Part shown: positions 34,241-45,725 of the stretch, piece after piece
Layout of the letters: every line of letters starts with the position of its first letter
Position numbering within the stretch: the first letter of the stretch is position 1
Assembly: GCA_019096195.1 (NCBI GenBank)
Contig: JAGTXK010000134.1
Coordinates: 434,001 to 498,000, forward strand
Direction of reading: 5' to 3'
From: Boletus sp. NGJ
Taxonomy: Eukaryota > Basidiomycota > Agaricomycetes > Boletales > Boletaceae
DNA length: 64,000 nt
Position numbers and translations under genes: made by a program
The notes under the pieces: generated by a model
The model's database searches: none
Told to the model about the DNA's origin: nothing
The model's input: the letters and a program-made list of their open reading frames with translations, nothing else

Positions 34241-36385
34241 ATGGGCGACGACATTGAGATGCTGGACGTAAATCAGAAATCACTTGAGGTTTCTCCAACA
34301 TCTCCCGCTGACGTTCCATTTACGTCGCATTCAAGCCACAATTCTGCAATCTCTGCTCGCAGCGACGTTATCGAGCTCAGCAGCCGCGACAACTCCGTCG
34401 GCCCTCCTTCCGGCAACGACGGGCGCACACTCGTCGGCGACGTCAGCCACGATGTCAAACCACCGCCCTCTAAGAAAATGAGATACTCGGCGTCGGTCGG
34501 CGGCTCAAAACCTGCCTCGACTGCGGACACGGGACCAAAACCAAAGTCGTCGAAACAGTCGCGACCGCGCTCTCGTTCTCCAACACCCCCACCACCCCCA
34601 CCACCACAACCGCTCGAGACAATTCGACTCGACATCAACCTGGGTGGCCCCGGCAAGTACGAGGTTGATATCGCGGCGCTCGCCAAAGCCTCCGGTCAGC
34701 GACCCCCGACTCCACCACCTCCTAAGCCAGACATCAGCGAGAGTGACGGCGAAGAGACGCACGATGACCAAGCAAAGCCCAAAAGGAAGAAGGTACTCCT
34801 GTCCACGTCAACGATGATTCCCCGTATAGGGAATCTAATCATGCTTATAGAAAAAACACACAACATCTGAATACTACGACGTCACAGACCCGTTCATCGA
34901 CGACTCCGAGTTGAACGTTGACAACCGAACTCACTTTGCTCAGACGAAACAACAAGGTTTCTACGTGTCAAGCGGCGAGGTCGCTCTCATGAAGGACATG
35001 TCAGACCCTCTCTTTGGCATCGGGATCTACACCACTCACAACCCCTATAGTAGCACGCCCAAGAAACCCAAGTCCAGGAAGCTTCCAGCAACTGAGCCAG
35101 GCACCAGCAAGCAGGAAAATGGCACGATGGAACATCCCGTCAGTCTACTTGGCGATGACAAGGTCGGCAAGAAGCGGAAGAACTACACTATCGTCGAGGA
35201 GAATGGAAAGAAGAGGAAAGTCGTCGACCTGGTATGCTTCTTCATCAACTCAACTCTCTGACTCCGACTGTCGCCTTCAGCGAGAATTCCACCCTGAACT
35301 CCAGGTCGCCTTTGAAGAACTCAAGGCTGTCATTTCGAAAGGTATCTGATACGGAAACCATCATCGCTTTGTAGCCACTAATCGATTCGCAGAATCATGG
35401 GACGTCAAGGGGAAATTTCCGCCTTCGGTCAAGCCAATTCTCGCCGACGTTGCGCTGAAGGCCGTAAGGCTCGGAGAGTATGATGAGGACTTTTTCAGCC
35501 TCATGCCTGTCTTGTTCCCCTATAATCGGTTCACCATGACTGTTCGTCTCCCATTGTTGGCCGTCCTATCCAGAAGGACTGACCCGTCCACTAGAAACTC
35601 ATCAAGAGGACTATTTTCCAAGATCATCTCAAGATTTTGACGGACAGACAAGACGAGTTACTCGAACAACTTGCGACACTGACAAAGGATGGATTTCCTA
35701 AAGCTAGGGAAGAGTGGGAGAAAAGCGTCGCTGCATGGGGTATGTCGTATTCCTTCTGTCCTGTCACGAAGCACTGATGTCGGAGTGCGCAGAGAAACGA
35801 CAAGAGAAAGCCAAGGCTGAATCAGAGGGTGGTACTGTTTCAACTCCAACTGCGGGTGATATACATCCAGAAGAAGGTGGTACTGCTAGTGGGGCGGAGG
35901 GAGAGGGCGCTGCTGGAACGACCAAACACGACGGAACAAGAGATGCCCACCCTCCGGCTCAAAAGTATCGCTTGACGGAGGCGATGAAGTCGATAACATG
36001 GCAACTCGTTATGCTGAGCAACGAGTGTTGTCGGTTGGAGAACGAGAAACAGTGTGTTACATCCTTTGGCTTCGCCGCGTCATCATCCATAACCGCGTCC
36101 ACAGCGAATTAGAGGGTAATAATGCGCAAGTAAGCGAGCAAGGTACACGGAAAGTGCTTTATCAAAAAGTGAGTCGAGAGCGTCAGAATCCACATGCAAG
36201 CTTAGGGTCGCTGTTATAGATTGTTGCTGCTTTCCCGGCTGGTTGGCTCAATTCAGGTCAGGTATCAAGAGAAGGTATGCATGATTCTGTTTGTGGTTCC
36301 GTCCGTTTGACGCAGTTTCTTCCCTTTCATAGTGAGTGCGATGAAAAAGAAACACGAGAAGGAAGCCATGGAACAAGAAGGCTGA
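34241..36385 (+). CDS. HPC2 / ubinuclein, HIR histone-chaperone complex subunit
   Basis: Subunit of the HIR/HIRA complex, which deposits histones H3-H4 independently of replication in the nucleus. The N-terminal 170 residues are Ser/Pro-rich and disordered, with a polyproline run (about residues 110-125). The next exon has EYYDVTDPFIDDSELNVDN, followed by GFYVSSGEVALMKD. This is the HPC2-related (HRD) motif, with the invariant DPFIDD acidic cluster that binds the HIRA/H3-H4 module. A basic segment (KKRKNYTIVEENGKKRK) follows. Then comes the ubinuclein middle domain: FEELKAVIS, WDVKGKFPPSVKPILADVAL and LIKRTIFQDHLKIL, with long helices. About seven short introns are present. The last exon reads SAMKKKHEKEAMEQEG and stops at 36,383-36,385. 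Confidence 0.85.
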
Positions 36386-37268
36386 TTGTTATTCCAACCC
36401 AAGATTGCCACTGTTATGTTCCGACCTTTGCCTCGAAACGCCATTCGAACATGACCGTCTCCTAACATTATTGTACACTTCTTCTGCCTGCTCCCTTCTT
36501 CATTTCCCAGCATCGGTAGTTCGTTTCCCCTATCACCGTCTACGACCGTCACCAGTATTATTATCTCCGCTTATTATTTCGTACACATTAGGTTCCTTCA
36601 TAGTGCTTTTTTGCGTTGTAACATCCATCTTTGCTCGTCCTCGTGTGGTTATTAGCAGTCCCCGACTCCCACGGTAGTGGGGGAGGGTTTTCTCAGCCAG
36701 AAATGTCCGGCCCTCTGCAAAGTGACTCGTGGGAATAATTAGATCATGTGAAAAAATTATCTAATTACTATACAGTTCCACTTATTATATTAATGTCATC
36801 GAAAATTGAAAATCATTCAGTTCATACCAATTGGCTGGTTCTGCCAAAATGTGAGTGAGAGCGATAGTCTCAATGTCCTTGACTTTGATTTATTGACTCA
36901 ACTTCATTGACAAGGCACCCTTTATTGTTACATGTGTTGTTAAAGACAGTATTTGTCCTCCTAGTGGTCCCCATGATGTTAAAGACTCCCCTTTATTATA
37001 TATTTTCTACATGCATCAGTAAATTTACACTGATCTTATTTGTGGCTCAAATGGTCTTATGTGCTAAGTGATTTGGGAAAGACAGTGAAGCTGAAAAGAC
37101 TGGTTAGACAAACCATAAAACATCAGGAAAAAAAGGAAAGTCTATGTGGTTCAATGTAGTCTATGTATCAATGATAGTCACTGTTGTCTTCCCCCTTCTA
37201 CTTAGTACCATATAGCATACCCAAACACTACCATAGTACATGGTAGTCATGGTAGTATCAAGGACCTA
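36386..37268. other. Boundary of gene block: AT-rich, CpG-poor repeat DNA
   Basis: After about 36,720 base composition changes abruptly to AT-rich DNA almost free of CpG. No coding frame or known element was identified up to the Tc1 insertion. It is probably the remains of an old transposon. Confidence 0.4.
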
Positions 37269-38867
37269 CAGTGGCTCAAAAAAGTGTCCCAATGTTTGGC
37301 TATTTTGCAAAGACTTGACATTTGCAAACGAACCAAAAGGTATTAGCCCTAACCCTTGCTGGGCCATTGATAGCCCTAATCCTTGCCCTGAAGATGAGCC
37401 CTTAGTCATATAATTTGGTTGTCATGGCACTGAGATATAGCCATATTAAAGTGACATGTCATTGGGACACTTTTTTGAGCAACATTTCTATTCTTCAATT
37501 TAGTACTTTGTATGCCCTCCCTTTGCTTTTATCACTGCCTCTAGTCTTCTAGGCATACTCTCTATCAATCCTTGACACTCCTCAACCTCTATCTTCCCCC
37601 ACTCCACTTCAATTCTCTCCCAAAGCTCCCATACTCCTTTTGGTGGTGTTGTATAGCTATTGAGTTTTTTTTTGAGGATTTGCCAGAGATGTTCAATGGG
37701 ATTAAGGTCTGGAGATTGTGCTGGCCAGTCAAGAAGCTTGATCCCTTGAGATTCCAGCCACTCCTTGGCTCTTTTAGAGGTGTGCTTGGGGTCATTATCT
37801 TGTTGAAAGATAATGCTCTCTTCAGGAATTCCAGAATTTTCCATGGAAGGAAGCAGATTATCCTCCAAAATGGAGACATACTGCTCAGCATTCATCCTCC
37901 CTTCAACCTCTGCAAGAATCCCCACTCCACTCCAACTCATGCATCCCCAAACCATCAAGGAACCTCCTCCAAACTTTACTGTTCCCTGAACTTCCTTGTC
38001 TTGCAAAGACTTTCCTGCCAATTTCCATACATACTTCCTTCCATCTGACCCAATCCTGTTGATCTTGGTTTTATCTGACCATATAACCCTAGTCCAGTCC
38101 TCCACAGTCCAATGTTGGTGCTTGAGAGCAAAGGCTAGCCTATGTTGCCTATGCTTCACAGACAAGAGTGGCTTCTTTTTCTTGACTACAGCCTTGAGAG
38201 ATGCAGACTTGAGAACATTCCTAACAGTTTGAGCAGAGACAGGAGAAGAGAGAGCAGAATTGATGAGATGGGTAGCCTGGACAGCATTTTCAACTTTGCC
38301 AGAGGTAATACTAGAGACAATTCTCCTTTTATCAGTAGGAGAAAGTTTGGAAGGACATCCTAATTTGATGTTTTCCTTGCCTGGGTGGATCTCCTTGATA
38401 ACCCTGGCCACAGTAGACTTCCCCAGACCAGTTTGGAATGATATTTGCCTAGTAGAAAGGCCAGATTCAGAGAGAAAAAGAATATTGGCTCTAGCAGAGG
38501 AGGGAGTGGATTTCATAATGAAGTAGGGTTGGCTGAATGGTATCTCTGCTCTTTATACCATTTGGAGTTATGTAAGTGACATAATCAGACAGGGTTGAAG
38601 CACAGCATCCATCAGAACCTTATGTTATTTACTAAATGATAGTTGATAATATCAGAGTCAAATAAGTGTCCCAATGACATATCCTTTTAATATGGCTATA
38701 ACTCAGTACCATGACAACCAACTCACATGACTAAGGGCTCATCTTCAGGGCAAGGATTAGGGCTATCAATGGCCCAGCAAGGGTTAGGGCTAATGCCTTT
38801 TGGTTCTTTTGCAAATGTCAAGTCTTTGCAAAATAGCCAAACATTGGGACACTTTTTTGAGCCACTG
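37269..38867 (-). mobile_element. Complete Tc1-like transposon
   Basis: A 1,599 bp element flanked by the TA duplication (37,267-37,268 and 38,868-38,869). Long terminal inverted repeats of about 200 bp begin CAGTGGCTCAAAAAAGTGTC and end with its complement GAGCCACTG. Within each terminal repeat the motif CTCAAAAAAGTGTCCCAATG recurs in inverted orientation at the inner end (left about 37,452-37,475; the right inner copy is shorter, near 38,665). This gives palindromic ends that may be paired transposase-binding sites. It holds a single open transposase gene and no visible defect, so it looks young and perhaps active. Confidence 0.93.
37500..38516 (-). CDS. Tc1-like transposase, DD34E, intact
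   Basis: Uninterrupted 338-residue frame, the usual Tc1 length. The N-terminal paired-type helix-turn-helix is SGLSTRQISFQTGLGKSTVA with RVI; a second DNA-binding half follows (GCPSKLSPTDKRRIVSSI). The catalytic triad is visible: Asp in VIWSDKTKIN (about residue 150), Asp in IIFQQDNDPKH, and Glu in SPDLNPIEHLW. Exactly 34 residues lie between the second Asp and the Glu. GGGSLMVWGCMSWSGVG is the conserved glycine-rich loop. It performs cut-and-paste transposition at TA sites. There are no introns. Confidence 0.95.
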   Translation of the reverse strand: MKSTPSSARANILFLSESGLSTRQISFQTGLGKSTVARVIKEIHPGKENIKLGCPSKLSPTDKRRIVSSITSGKVENAVQATHLINSALSSPVSAQTVRNVLKSASLKAVVKKKKPLLSVKHRQHRLAFALKHQHWTVEDWTRVIWSDKTKINRIGSDGRKYVWKLAGKSLQDKEVQGTVKFGGGSLMVWGCMSWSGVGILAEVEGRMNAEQYVSILEDNLLPSMENSGIPEESIIFQQDNDPKHTSKRAKEWLESQGIKLLDWPAQSPDLNPIEHLWQILKKKLNSYTTPPKGVWELWERIEVEWGKIEVEECQGLIESMPRRLEAVIKAKGGHTKY

Positions 38868-39017
38868 TATGACACTATGAACACTATGAAATGCTATGGT
38901 ACTATGATACTATGATACTATGATACTATGGACACTATGAATATACTATGGACACTATGAATACTATGAGTTATCTATGAAACACTATGGTACTATGAGT
39001 ACTATGAAACTACTATG
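38868..39017. repeat. Degenerate ACTATGA-type simple repeat
   Basis: About 150 bp of irregular (ACTATGA/ATACTATG)n sequence lies between the Tc1 element and Gypsy copy A. It was the target into which both inserted or against which they came to lie. Confidence 0.75.
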
Positions 39018-39587
39018 TGTTAAGAATGGACAACTCCGATGCAACTCCGAAGGACCGGAGTTACTTGAGGGTGTCGGGACTTGGCTTCACCTTATGTGGT
39101 GCACCCTTGCTCGAGTCCGATGTCCCGGATTTCAAAGACATAGGAGGATCAGAGGTTTGGACTTGACATAGTCGAATGTCAAGTCGAGTAGAGGGTCAGA
39201 GTGAGTCGTCGAGACTTGGACGGGAGACAGGACGAGTGTTCAGAGTTGATATTCAAACTGACTTTACAGGAGTAGTACTGAGGATTTATATACGATTGGA
39301 ACAAAGGTATTAGTAACAGAGTTCGTAAGGTGTAATGAGTAACAGGACAGAGATGGGACCTTGCCAGAGCAGTGCTCCTAAGTGAGACAGACACTGGGTC
39401 AGAGACAACTATAAGGTGGGACTAGGACGGATGAAGAAGCATAGGTTATGTACGAAAGAAGAAGTATAAATACTATAGTGAGGGTGTTACAAGTCTAAGG
39501 GTATGAGGATGTACTCCGAGGGAGAATGCGCTGGAGTTATGGACAGAGTGCTGGAGTTGGACTTGTCGAATTACACAGGATATGACA
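39018..39587 (-). repeat. LTR of Gypsy copy A (pol-side)
   Basis: A 570 bp terminal repeat, TGTTAAGAATGG...GGATATGACA on the plus strand. Its partner at 45,726-46,295 has the same length. A TTTATATACGAT box lies inside on the plus strand. Confidence 0.92.
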
Positions 39588-39742
39588 GTATCCCCCTCTT
39601 AGGCCTGAACCCCTGAAGGCCTAGGCGAGAGACAATGTGGAGTGGGGAAAATTGGAGTGGAGGAAAAAATCGGAGTCTGAAAAAAGGATATAAAGGGCGA
39701 GGGTGTGCCCTGGTCAATTCTGCATTACCCTTAATCCCTACC

Positions 39743-40536
39743 ATGTCCGACCTTGACAACATCAAGGAGTGGTCCGACGAGCACATTGCGGAGAACGAGG
39801 ATGATGATGATGAGGTCAGTATGGCCAAGTATGCCGAACGGCGGAGACGAGCGCAGGTCCAGAAAGAGGAGGCGGAGAGGAGGGCACGTGAGGAGGCTGA
39901 GTGGAAGGTGCATGAGGAGGAAGAGAAGGCGCACCGTGAGGCCAAGGAGGAGGCCGTATGCAGGGTGAGTCATTCTAACTGGAGTTTGACAAAACTAACC
40001 GGACTTCACAGGCAGAGGAGGTTAGGGCATGTCAAAGCGTCAAACAGGGGAAGAAGAGGGAGGCAGCGGAGCAGTTGTGCGTCCGCTGTGACAACCAGGG
40101 CCTCGAGTGTGTGCTCGGCCCCGGGAAGTCTAAGTCATGCATCGAGTGTCACGACATGAAAGCAAAGTGCGAGCGGACTGGCAAGGAGCAGCCAGAGAAG
40201 CGGAAAAAGAAGCAGAGGGTGGAGACTGGCGAGGCAGGGCCTAGTGGCTCCAACAGAGGGGAGTCGGGGTCCGGGGGGATAGAGGGGCTTTCAGAGATCC
40301 TTCAGGAGATCCGAGAGGCCCTCAAGACCCAAAACAGGCATCTGGAGTGGCAGAACATGCTGCTTAGGCACCTGGTGGATCTAAAGGCAGAGGAGGTGTA
40401 TGGGAGCGAGGAGTCGGAGGAGATAGAGGATGGGGAGGAGTCAGAAGTGGAAGCGGAGTTGGCCGGATTGGCTGCGGAGGTAATCAAGGAGAATGGGGAG
40501 GAGAGCGAAGAGGAGGAAGTAGAGGAAGAAGTCTAG
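39743..40536 (+). CDS. Antisense accessory gene of Gypsy copy A: Zn2Cys6-like coiled-coil protein
   Basis: Lies between pol and the LTR, on the strand opposite to gag-pol. Two exons, 39,743-39,964 and 40,012-40,536, join in phase across a 47 bp intron (GTGAGT...TTCACAG), giving 248 residues. The N-terminus MSDLDNIKEWSDEHIAENED is followed by a charged helix (residues about 30-75). The central cysteines in LCVRCDNQGLEC and SCIECHDMKAKCE follow C-x2-C-x6-C-x9-C-x2-C-x6-C, the spacing of fungal Zn2Cys6 DNA-binding clusters. A basic segment (KRKKKQRVE) and a leucine-rich helix (EILQEIREALKTQNRHLEW) come next, as in Gal4-type factors, and the end is very acidic. The frame is open from start to stop. 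Copy B carries the same gene. DNA binding is inference from spacing only. Confidence 0.75.
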
Positions 40537-40599
40537 TAGTAGTTCTTAGATTTACTTGTCTTTTTTCTTCATCCAATGGAGTTTGTGTCCGGTCATGCA

Positions 40600-43500
40600 G
40601 AGTGAGGTCTGGGTTTGTCTGGGTAGCGAGTGTGATAGTCCGCAGACAAGTTCGGAAGCATGGCTGAGTTCAGTGGCTAGAAGCCAGGACGTCTCTTTGT
40701 CTGTTCCTTCGTATCCTGACCAACAAACGAGGTACAGGAGTTTGCAGTTCCGGCAACGTCAGTCTATCTTCGAGTCGAGGATCTCTGAAACTTCATACTC
40801 TGGTTCTCCATCTACTTCAACCGGAGGTGGCAGAGATTGTACCCGGTTAGGTATTGTGTTGGGTATGGAGGGTTCTAATTGTGAGACATGAAAGACTGGG
40901 TGAATGGACTTCATAGACTCGGGGAGTTGAAGAGTGAAGGAGTGGGAGCCTGCCTGAGCGATGATTGGATAGGGCCCTAGGTTCTTCTCAGAGAGTTTCT
41001 TTGAAGGCCTAGTGGAGCGGAAGTACTTGGCTTTCATGAAGACTGGGTCACCAACTTTGAAGTCCAGTGCCAGAGATCGCCTAGCATCTGCGGGTCCTTG
41101 GTAACACTTTTGGGTGGCAGCCATCTCTTCATGGAGGTATTCATGGAGGGAATCGAGGTTGATGGAGTATTCATGGGCTTTAGCAGAGGTGAGGTTGCGC
41201 TCGGGATGTACTGTAACATTGAGATGATAGCCTTTATTGGCGAAGAACGGGAAGGCACCAGTAGTAGCACTCAGAGCATTGTTGTATGTGAACTCTGCTA
41301 ACAGGAGGAGTTCAGACCAGTTGTCTTGCTGGTAGTTGCAATACACGCGAAGGTACTGTTTGAGCATCTGGTTCATCCGTTCTGTCTGACCGTCTCCTTT
41401 GGGATATGATAACCGGAGGTAAAGTGGAGGCGGATGTCGAGAGCTTTCCCAAGCGAGCGGAAGAAGTGGGAGACGAATTCCGAACCTCGATCGGAGGTGA
41501 TGTGAGAGGGAACTCCGTGCTTAGAAAAGACATGGAGTAGGAATAGTTTTGCCAAGTCTGGGGATGTTACCGTGTCATACGTCGGGATGAAAATGCACTG
41601 TTTGGATAATTGGTCTACCACGACGAGGATAGCGGTAAATCCGGAGGACGAGGGGAGTTGCTCAATGAAATCCATAGTGATGGAATTCCACGGCTTCTCC
41701 GGGATGGGGAGTTGTTTCAACAACCCGTAGGGTCGGTGTCTTGGAACCTTTGCGCGGGCGCAAGTGGTGCAGGAGGAGACGTATTCTTTGATGAACGTCC
41801 TTATCCTTGGCCAGGTGTATTCGTGGCGTACAAGTTCCAATGTCCGATTTTGGCCGAAATGTCCGGAGAGGGGATGGTCGTGTTTGTACCGGAGGACTCG
41901 GAGTCGGAGGTCATTGGCATCGGGGACATAGATGCGCTTGTCGAGACGGAGGAAGCTGTCTTCGTCGACTGACCAGTGTGAGTCCGGATCGGGAGGTGGA
42001 CATGTGGAGTTCGGCGAGTGGGTCGGAGGGGAGTGCGGATAGGATGTCGCTGTGGAGTTGCTCTATATCAAGCAGGGTGCTAGCCTGGAGTACCGGAGCT
42101 GCAAGATAAGTAGCGCGGAGGGAAGAAGCGAGCTGTTCCTGTGTAAAGATGGGGCGGAAATTATGCGGATTGACGCGAGCGTAGTCCTTATCCCCCTCTT
42201 TGGGATAGACGTCCCAGTGTCTAGTGAGGGCATCAGGTTTCACGCCAAGTCGTCCAGGGCGAAAGCGGACGATCATGTGGAATTGGGAGAGGAACTCCAA
42301 CCACCGGGCTTGCCGGCAGGTCAGGAGTTTCGAAGTGGCGAAGTACTCCAGGTTCTTGTGGTCGGTGACGACGTCGATTGGGGTGCCGGAGCCTTCGAGA
42401 TAGTGCCTCCAAGCCTGGAAAGACTCGTGGATGGCGAGGAGCTCCTTATCATGAGTGTCGTAGTTGAGCTCTGGAGCGGTGAGCGTCCGTGAAAAGAAGG
42501 CGACGGGCCGGAGTTCTTCATCCGGACAACGGATGGAAAGAATCCCGGTGTTGGCGTAGTTGGAGGCGTCGGTTTCTATGATCATCGGAGCATCGGGAGC
42601 CCAATGGGTAAGGATGGGAGCGGTGGTGAAGGCTTCCTTTAGCGAAAGGAAGGCGGATCGACAGTCGTCTCCGAAGACCCAAGGAATACCCTTGCGGGTC
42701 AACCAGGTTAGTGGAATGACGATGTCGGAGTAGTTGGCGATGAAACGCCGGTAGAAGTTGGCAAATCCGAGGAAGGATTGGATGTCCTTGACTTTATGAG
42801 GTTCCGGCCAGTCCTGCACGGCTTTGACTTTGTCCGAAGACATTGTAAGGCCGGAGGGAGTGATGATGTAGCCGAGGTACTCCGTAGTGTCGGTGGACCA
42901 TTCACATTTCTCGGGTTTTGCGTACAGGCCATGTTTGCGGAGTTGTCGGAGGACTTCCTGGACATGTTCTCTGTGAGCGGTTTTATCCGCGGAGAAGATC
43001 AGGATGTCGTCCAGGTTGACGATCACGCTAACATCTAAAAGATCTGCAAAAACGGTGTTGACAAACCGTTGGAAAGCTGCGGGGGCGTTGGTAAGGCCGA
43101 ACGGCATTACCAGCCACTCATAGGAGCCATAGCTCGTGTTCGGAAAGACGTTTTCCATCCGTCTCCGTCGGCAATGCGGACCAAGTGATAGGCATGCCGG
43201 AGATCGATCTTGGTGTAAATCTTAGCGTGGCTCGGAGCGTCTAGGAGGTCGGAGATACTGGGGAGTGGGTAGCGGTCTTTCTTTGTGATCTTGTTAAGTC
43301 CTCGGAAGTCGACGCAAAGGCGGAGTGAACCGTCCTTCTTGCGGATGAAGAGGACTGGGGCAGATGGTGTGGGCAGAGGAAGAGGGTCTGATGAAGCCCA
43401 TGGCTAGGTGCTCATCGAGGAAAGCACGGAGAGAGCCGAGTTTGGAGGTGGAAAGGGAGTAGGTGGTTCCCAAGGGAGGAGAGGCTCCTTCCTCCAGGTC

Positions 43501-45690
43501 GATCTTCAGATCGTGTTCCCGGTGTGGAGCAAGCTGGGAAGCTTTGCTCTTGCTGAAAACATCCGGGAAGTTGTGATATTCCGGAGGAACGCCGGAAAGA
43601 TCGACTGGTTCTGGGGGAGTGATGGAAGCGGAGCGGAGATCGCTCTCCTGGGGACGGAGTTGCAAGCTGAATTGGACGGAGCCCTCAAGGCGACAAGCTA
43701 GTGTGAATGCTGGTGCACTAACGAGCGCGATGGGCGGAGCTTTGCGGTCAGAGAAACGCGGTGGATCGGGTGGGGTGTCAGCCGGAGGAAGGGATTCCGG
43801 AGGCTGCGGAGGGGAGCTCAGGGTTGCTGGCAAATGCTGCTCGGATGAACGGAACGTGATACTGCTCGTGACCCAGTCAATCAACGGATTGTGGCGGGTG
43901 AGCCAGTTATGTCCTAGAACAATGGAACAGGTGGAGTCCAGCGGAGTGACGTAGAAAGTCATCGGGGTGATGTCACCGGTTGTGAAGCAGACTGAGAGGT
44001 TGGTGGCTCGGGTGATCGTGCTATTGGTAGTTCCGTCGAAGAGACGGAGTTGGAGCGGAGGGATGGGGTAGGTTGAAAGTTCATTTTTGTTTACGAAAGT
44101 AGTATCTATGAAACAATCGGAGGAGCCCGAATCTACGAGCGTGGAAAAGGGCGGAATTGGGTAGGAGACTAAGGAGACGGAGGGCATGAGGGATTTGGGG
44201 TCGGAAAGAGCGGACATGTTGAGGCGAATCTCCTTAGCTGCACATGTGGGTTCAACGCAACCTCCAGTCTGTGCGGAGTCATGGAGGTCGCGGATTATTT
44301 TTTTGCCTCCAAGGTGGAGACCTCCGGTTTGGTTTCCGGAGTTGTGGTCGCGGCGCAACCCTTGGATGCGCTGGAGGTCGACTTTGGACAGTCCTTTGCC
44401 ATGTGACCTTGCCATGTGACTGGCTTGGCCACAGAACATGCAGAGCTTGTTGTCGAACCTGCACTTTCTTTCATCCGAAGTGAGCTTGCCGTCTTTCCCT
44501 AATTTGGACGACAAGTCCGGCTTCGGATGGGCGGAGGTGGTAGCTCCTTTGCCTTTGGACTCCTTGGAGTCCTTGGCGCTACCAGAGGGGCGCGGAGAGG
44601 ATGATGCGGTGGGGGTGGATGGTTTCGGGGCGGAGGATGGGGTCGACGCTTTAGTCTGCCTGCTAACTTCCGACTTGCGCTCCCAATAGCGTGCATCGAT
44701 GGCGTGTGCGAGGCTTCGGAGTTTGGAGAGTGTCGGGGGTTTCCCAACCCGCGATATCTCATCCTTGATGCGGTCCGGCAGACCGTTATAGAAGTGGTGT
44801 CGGAGGGCACCTTCTCCGTAACCATGCAGACTTGCGAAGCGATCCGGTTGAACTCGACCACGTACTTGTTGATGTGTTGGGTATCCTTCATCGACAAGTG
44901 GTCGAGCTGGTGCTCTGCATCTCTGACGGGGTCGTGCGGACCGAAGTTGGTCTGGAGCTCTAGGACGAACTCTTTAAAGTCATCCATTCAGAGCGGATGG
45001 AAAGTGGGATCTTCCATCTGGAGGAGATCCGGTTCAAACCACTCCAGAGCCATGCCCTTTAGGTAGGACTGTGCAAAGGTGACTTTGGCACGGTCCGTCC
45101 TGAAAGCCTTTGGGCGGTCTTGGAAGTTAAGTTCACACTGAACCAGAAAGACCTAGAGTTTGCGGGGCTCAGTCCCATCAAACTGGTCTGGTTACCGGAC
45201 CTTAGTGCATGAAGTGTGGTTGGAGGGACGACACGTGGAGCGAGTGAGGCCTTTGATGGCATTGGTGAGCAGTGTGAGAGTGTCTCGTGGGACATGCTTG
45301 TTGTTGGAGTCTGAGGGAGCATCATCATTGGGGAAGTCAGGATCATCATCTGATGGGTCATCTCCAGGGAAGTCCAGGATGTCATTGTTTGGGAAGAGGG
45401 CAGCCTGCACTCATTGACTCAAGTGTCAGCTTGTGAGCGGGGAGGTGGTGGTGGAGTCATCAGTGGGTAACTCGACAATGCGCACTCCTGGAGTAGGGGA
45501 CTCCGGGAGTGGTCATGACTGAGAGGTGGAGGTAGGAGTTCATTGAGTGGAGAAACTTTGGAACTGGTTGACGAGTTCTGGGCCTCGCCAACTGCTGCCG
45601 AATGCGCTCAACATGTTGTAATGTGGGAATGTGGAGGGGTTTGCGCTGATGGTGCAAGTCTGGGATCTAGTAGTATGTGTAGCCATATTG
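40600..45690 (-). pseudogene. Gag-pol region of Gypsy copy A (fossil)
   Basis: Parts recognised on the minus strand: the gag core (LELQTNFGPHDPVRDAEHQL), a CCHC knuckle (CMFCGQASHMARSHG), the protease motif LVDSGSSDCFIDT, reverse transcriptase ([20 protein letters not shown] and the catalytic LDDIL), RNase H (IIETDASNYA; HDKELLAIHESFQ), integrase (zinc-binding HHCC region, then ITMDFIEQLP and ITSDRGSEFVS) and a C-terminal HPVFHVSQLEPS block as in chromovirus integrases. The region is broken in several places and is treated as a fossil. Confidence 0.88.
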
Positions 45691-45725
45691 TGAGAGACTC
45701 GTTGCAAGTGGGAGTTTGAATATAC

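Noticed and set aside
37572-38526. Plus-strand frames across the Tc1 element
   Set aside because: Antisense shadows of the intact transposase; no independent motif.
41610-43038. Plus-strand frames opposite copy A pol
   Set aside because: Antisense shadows of pol. Only the 39,743-40,536 gene has start, intron, domain and conservation in copy B.
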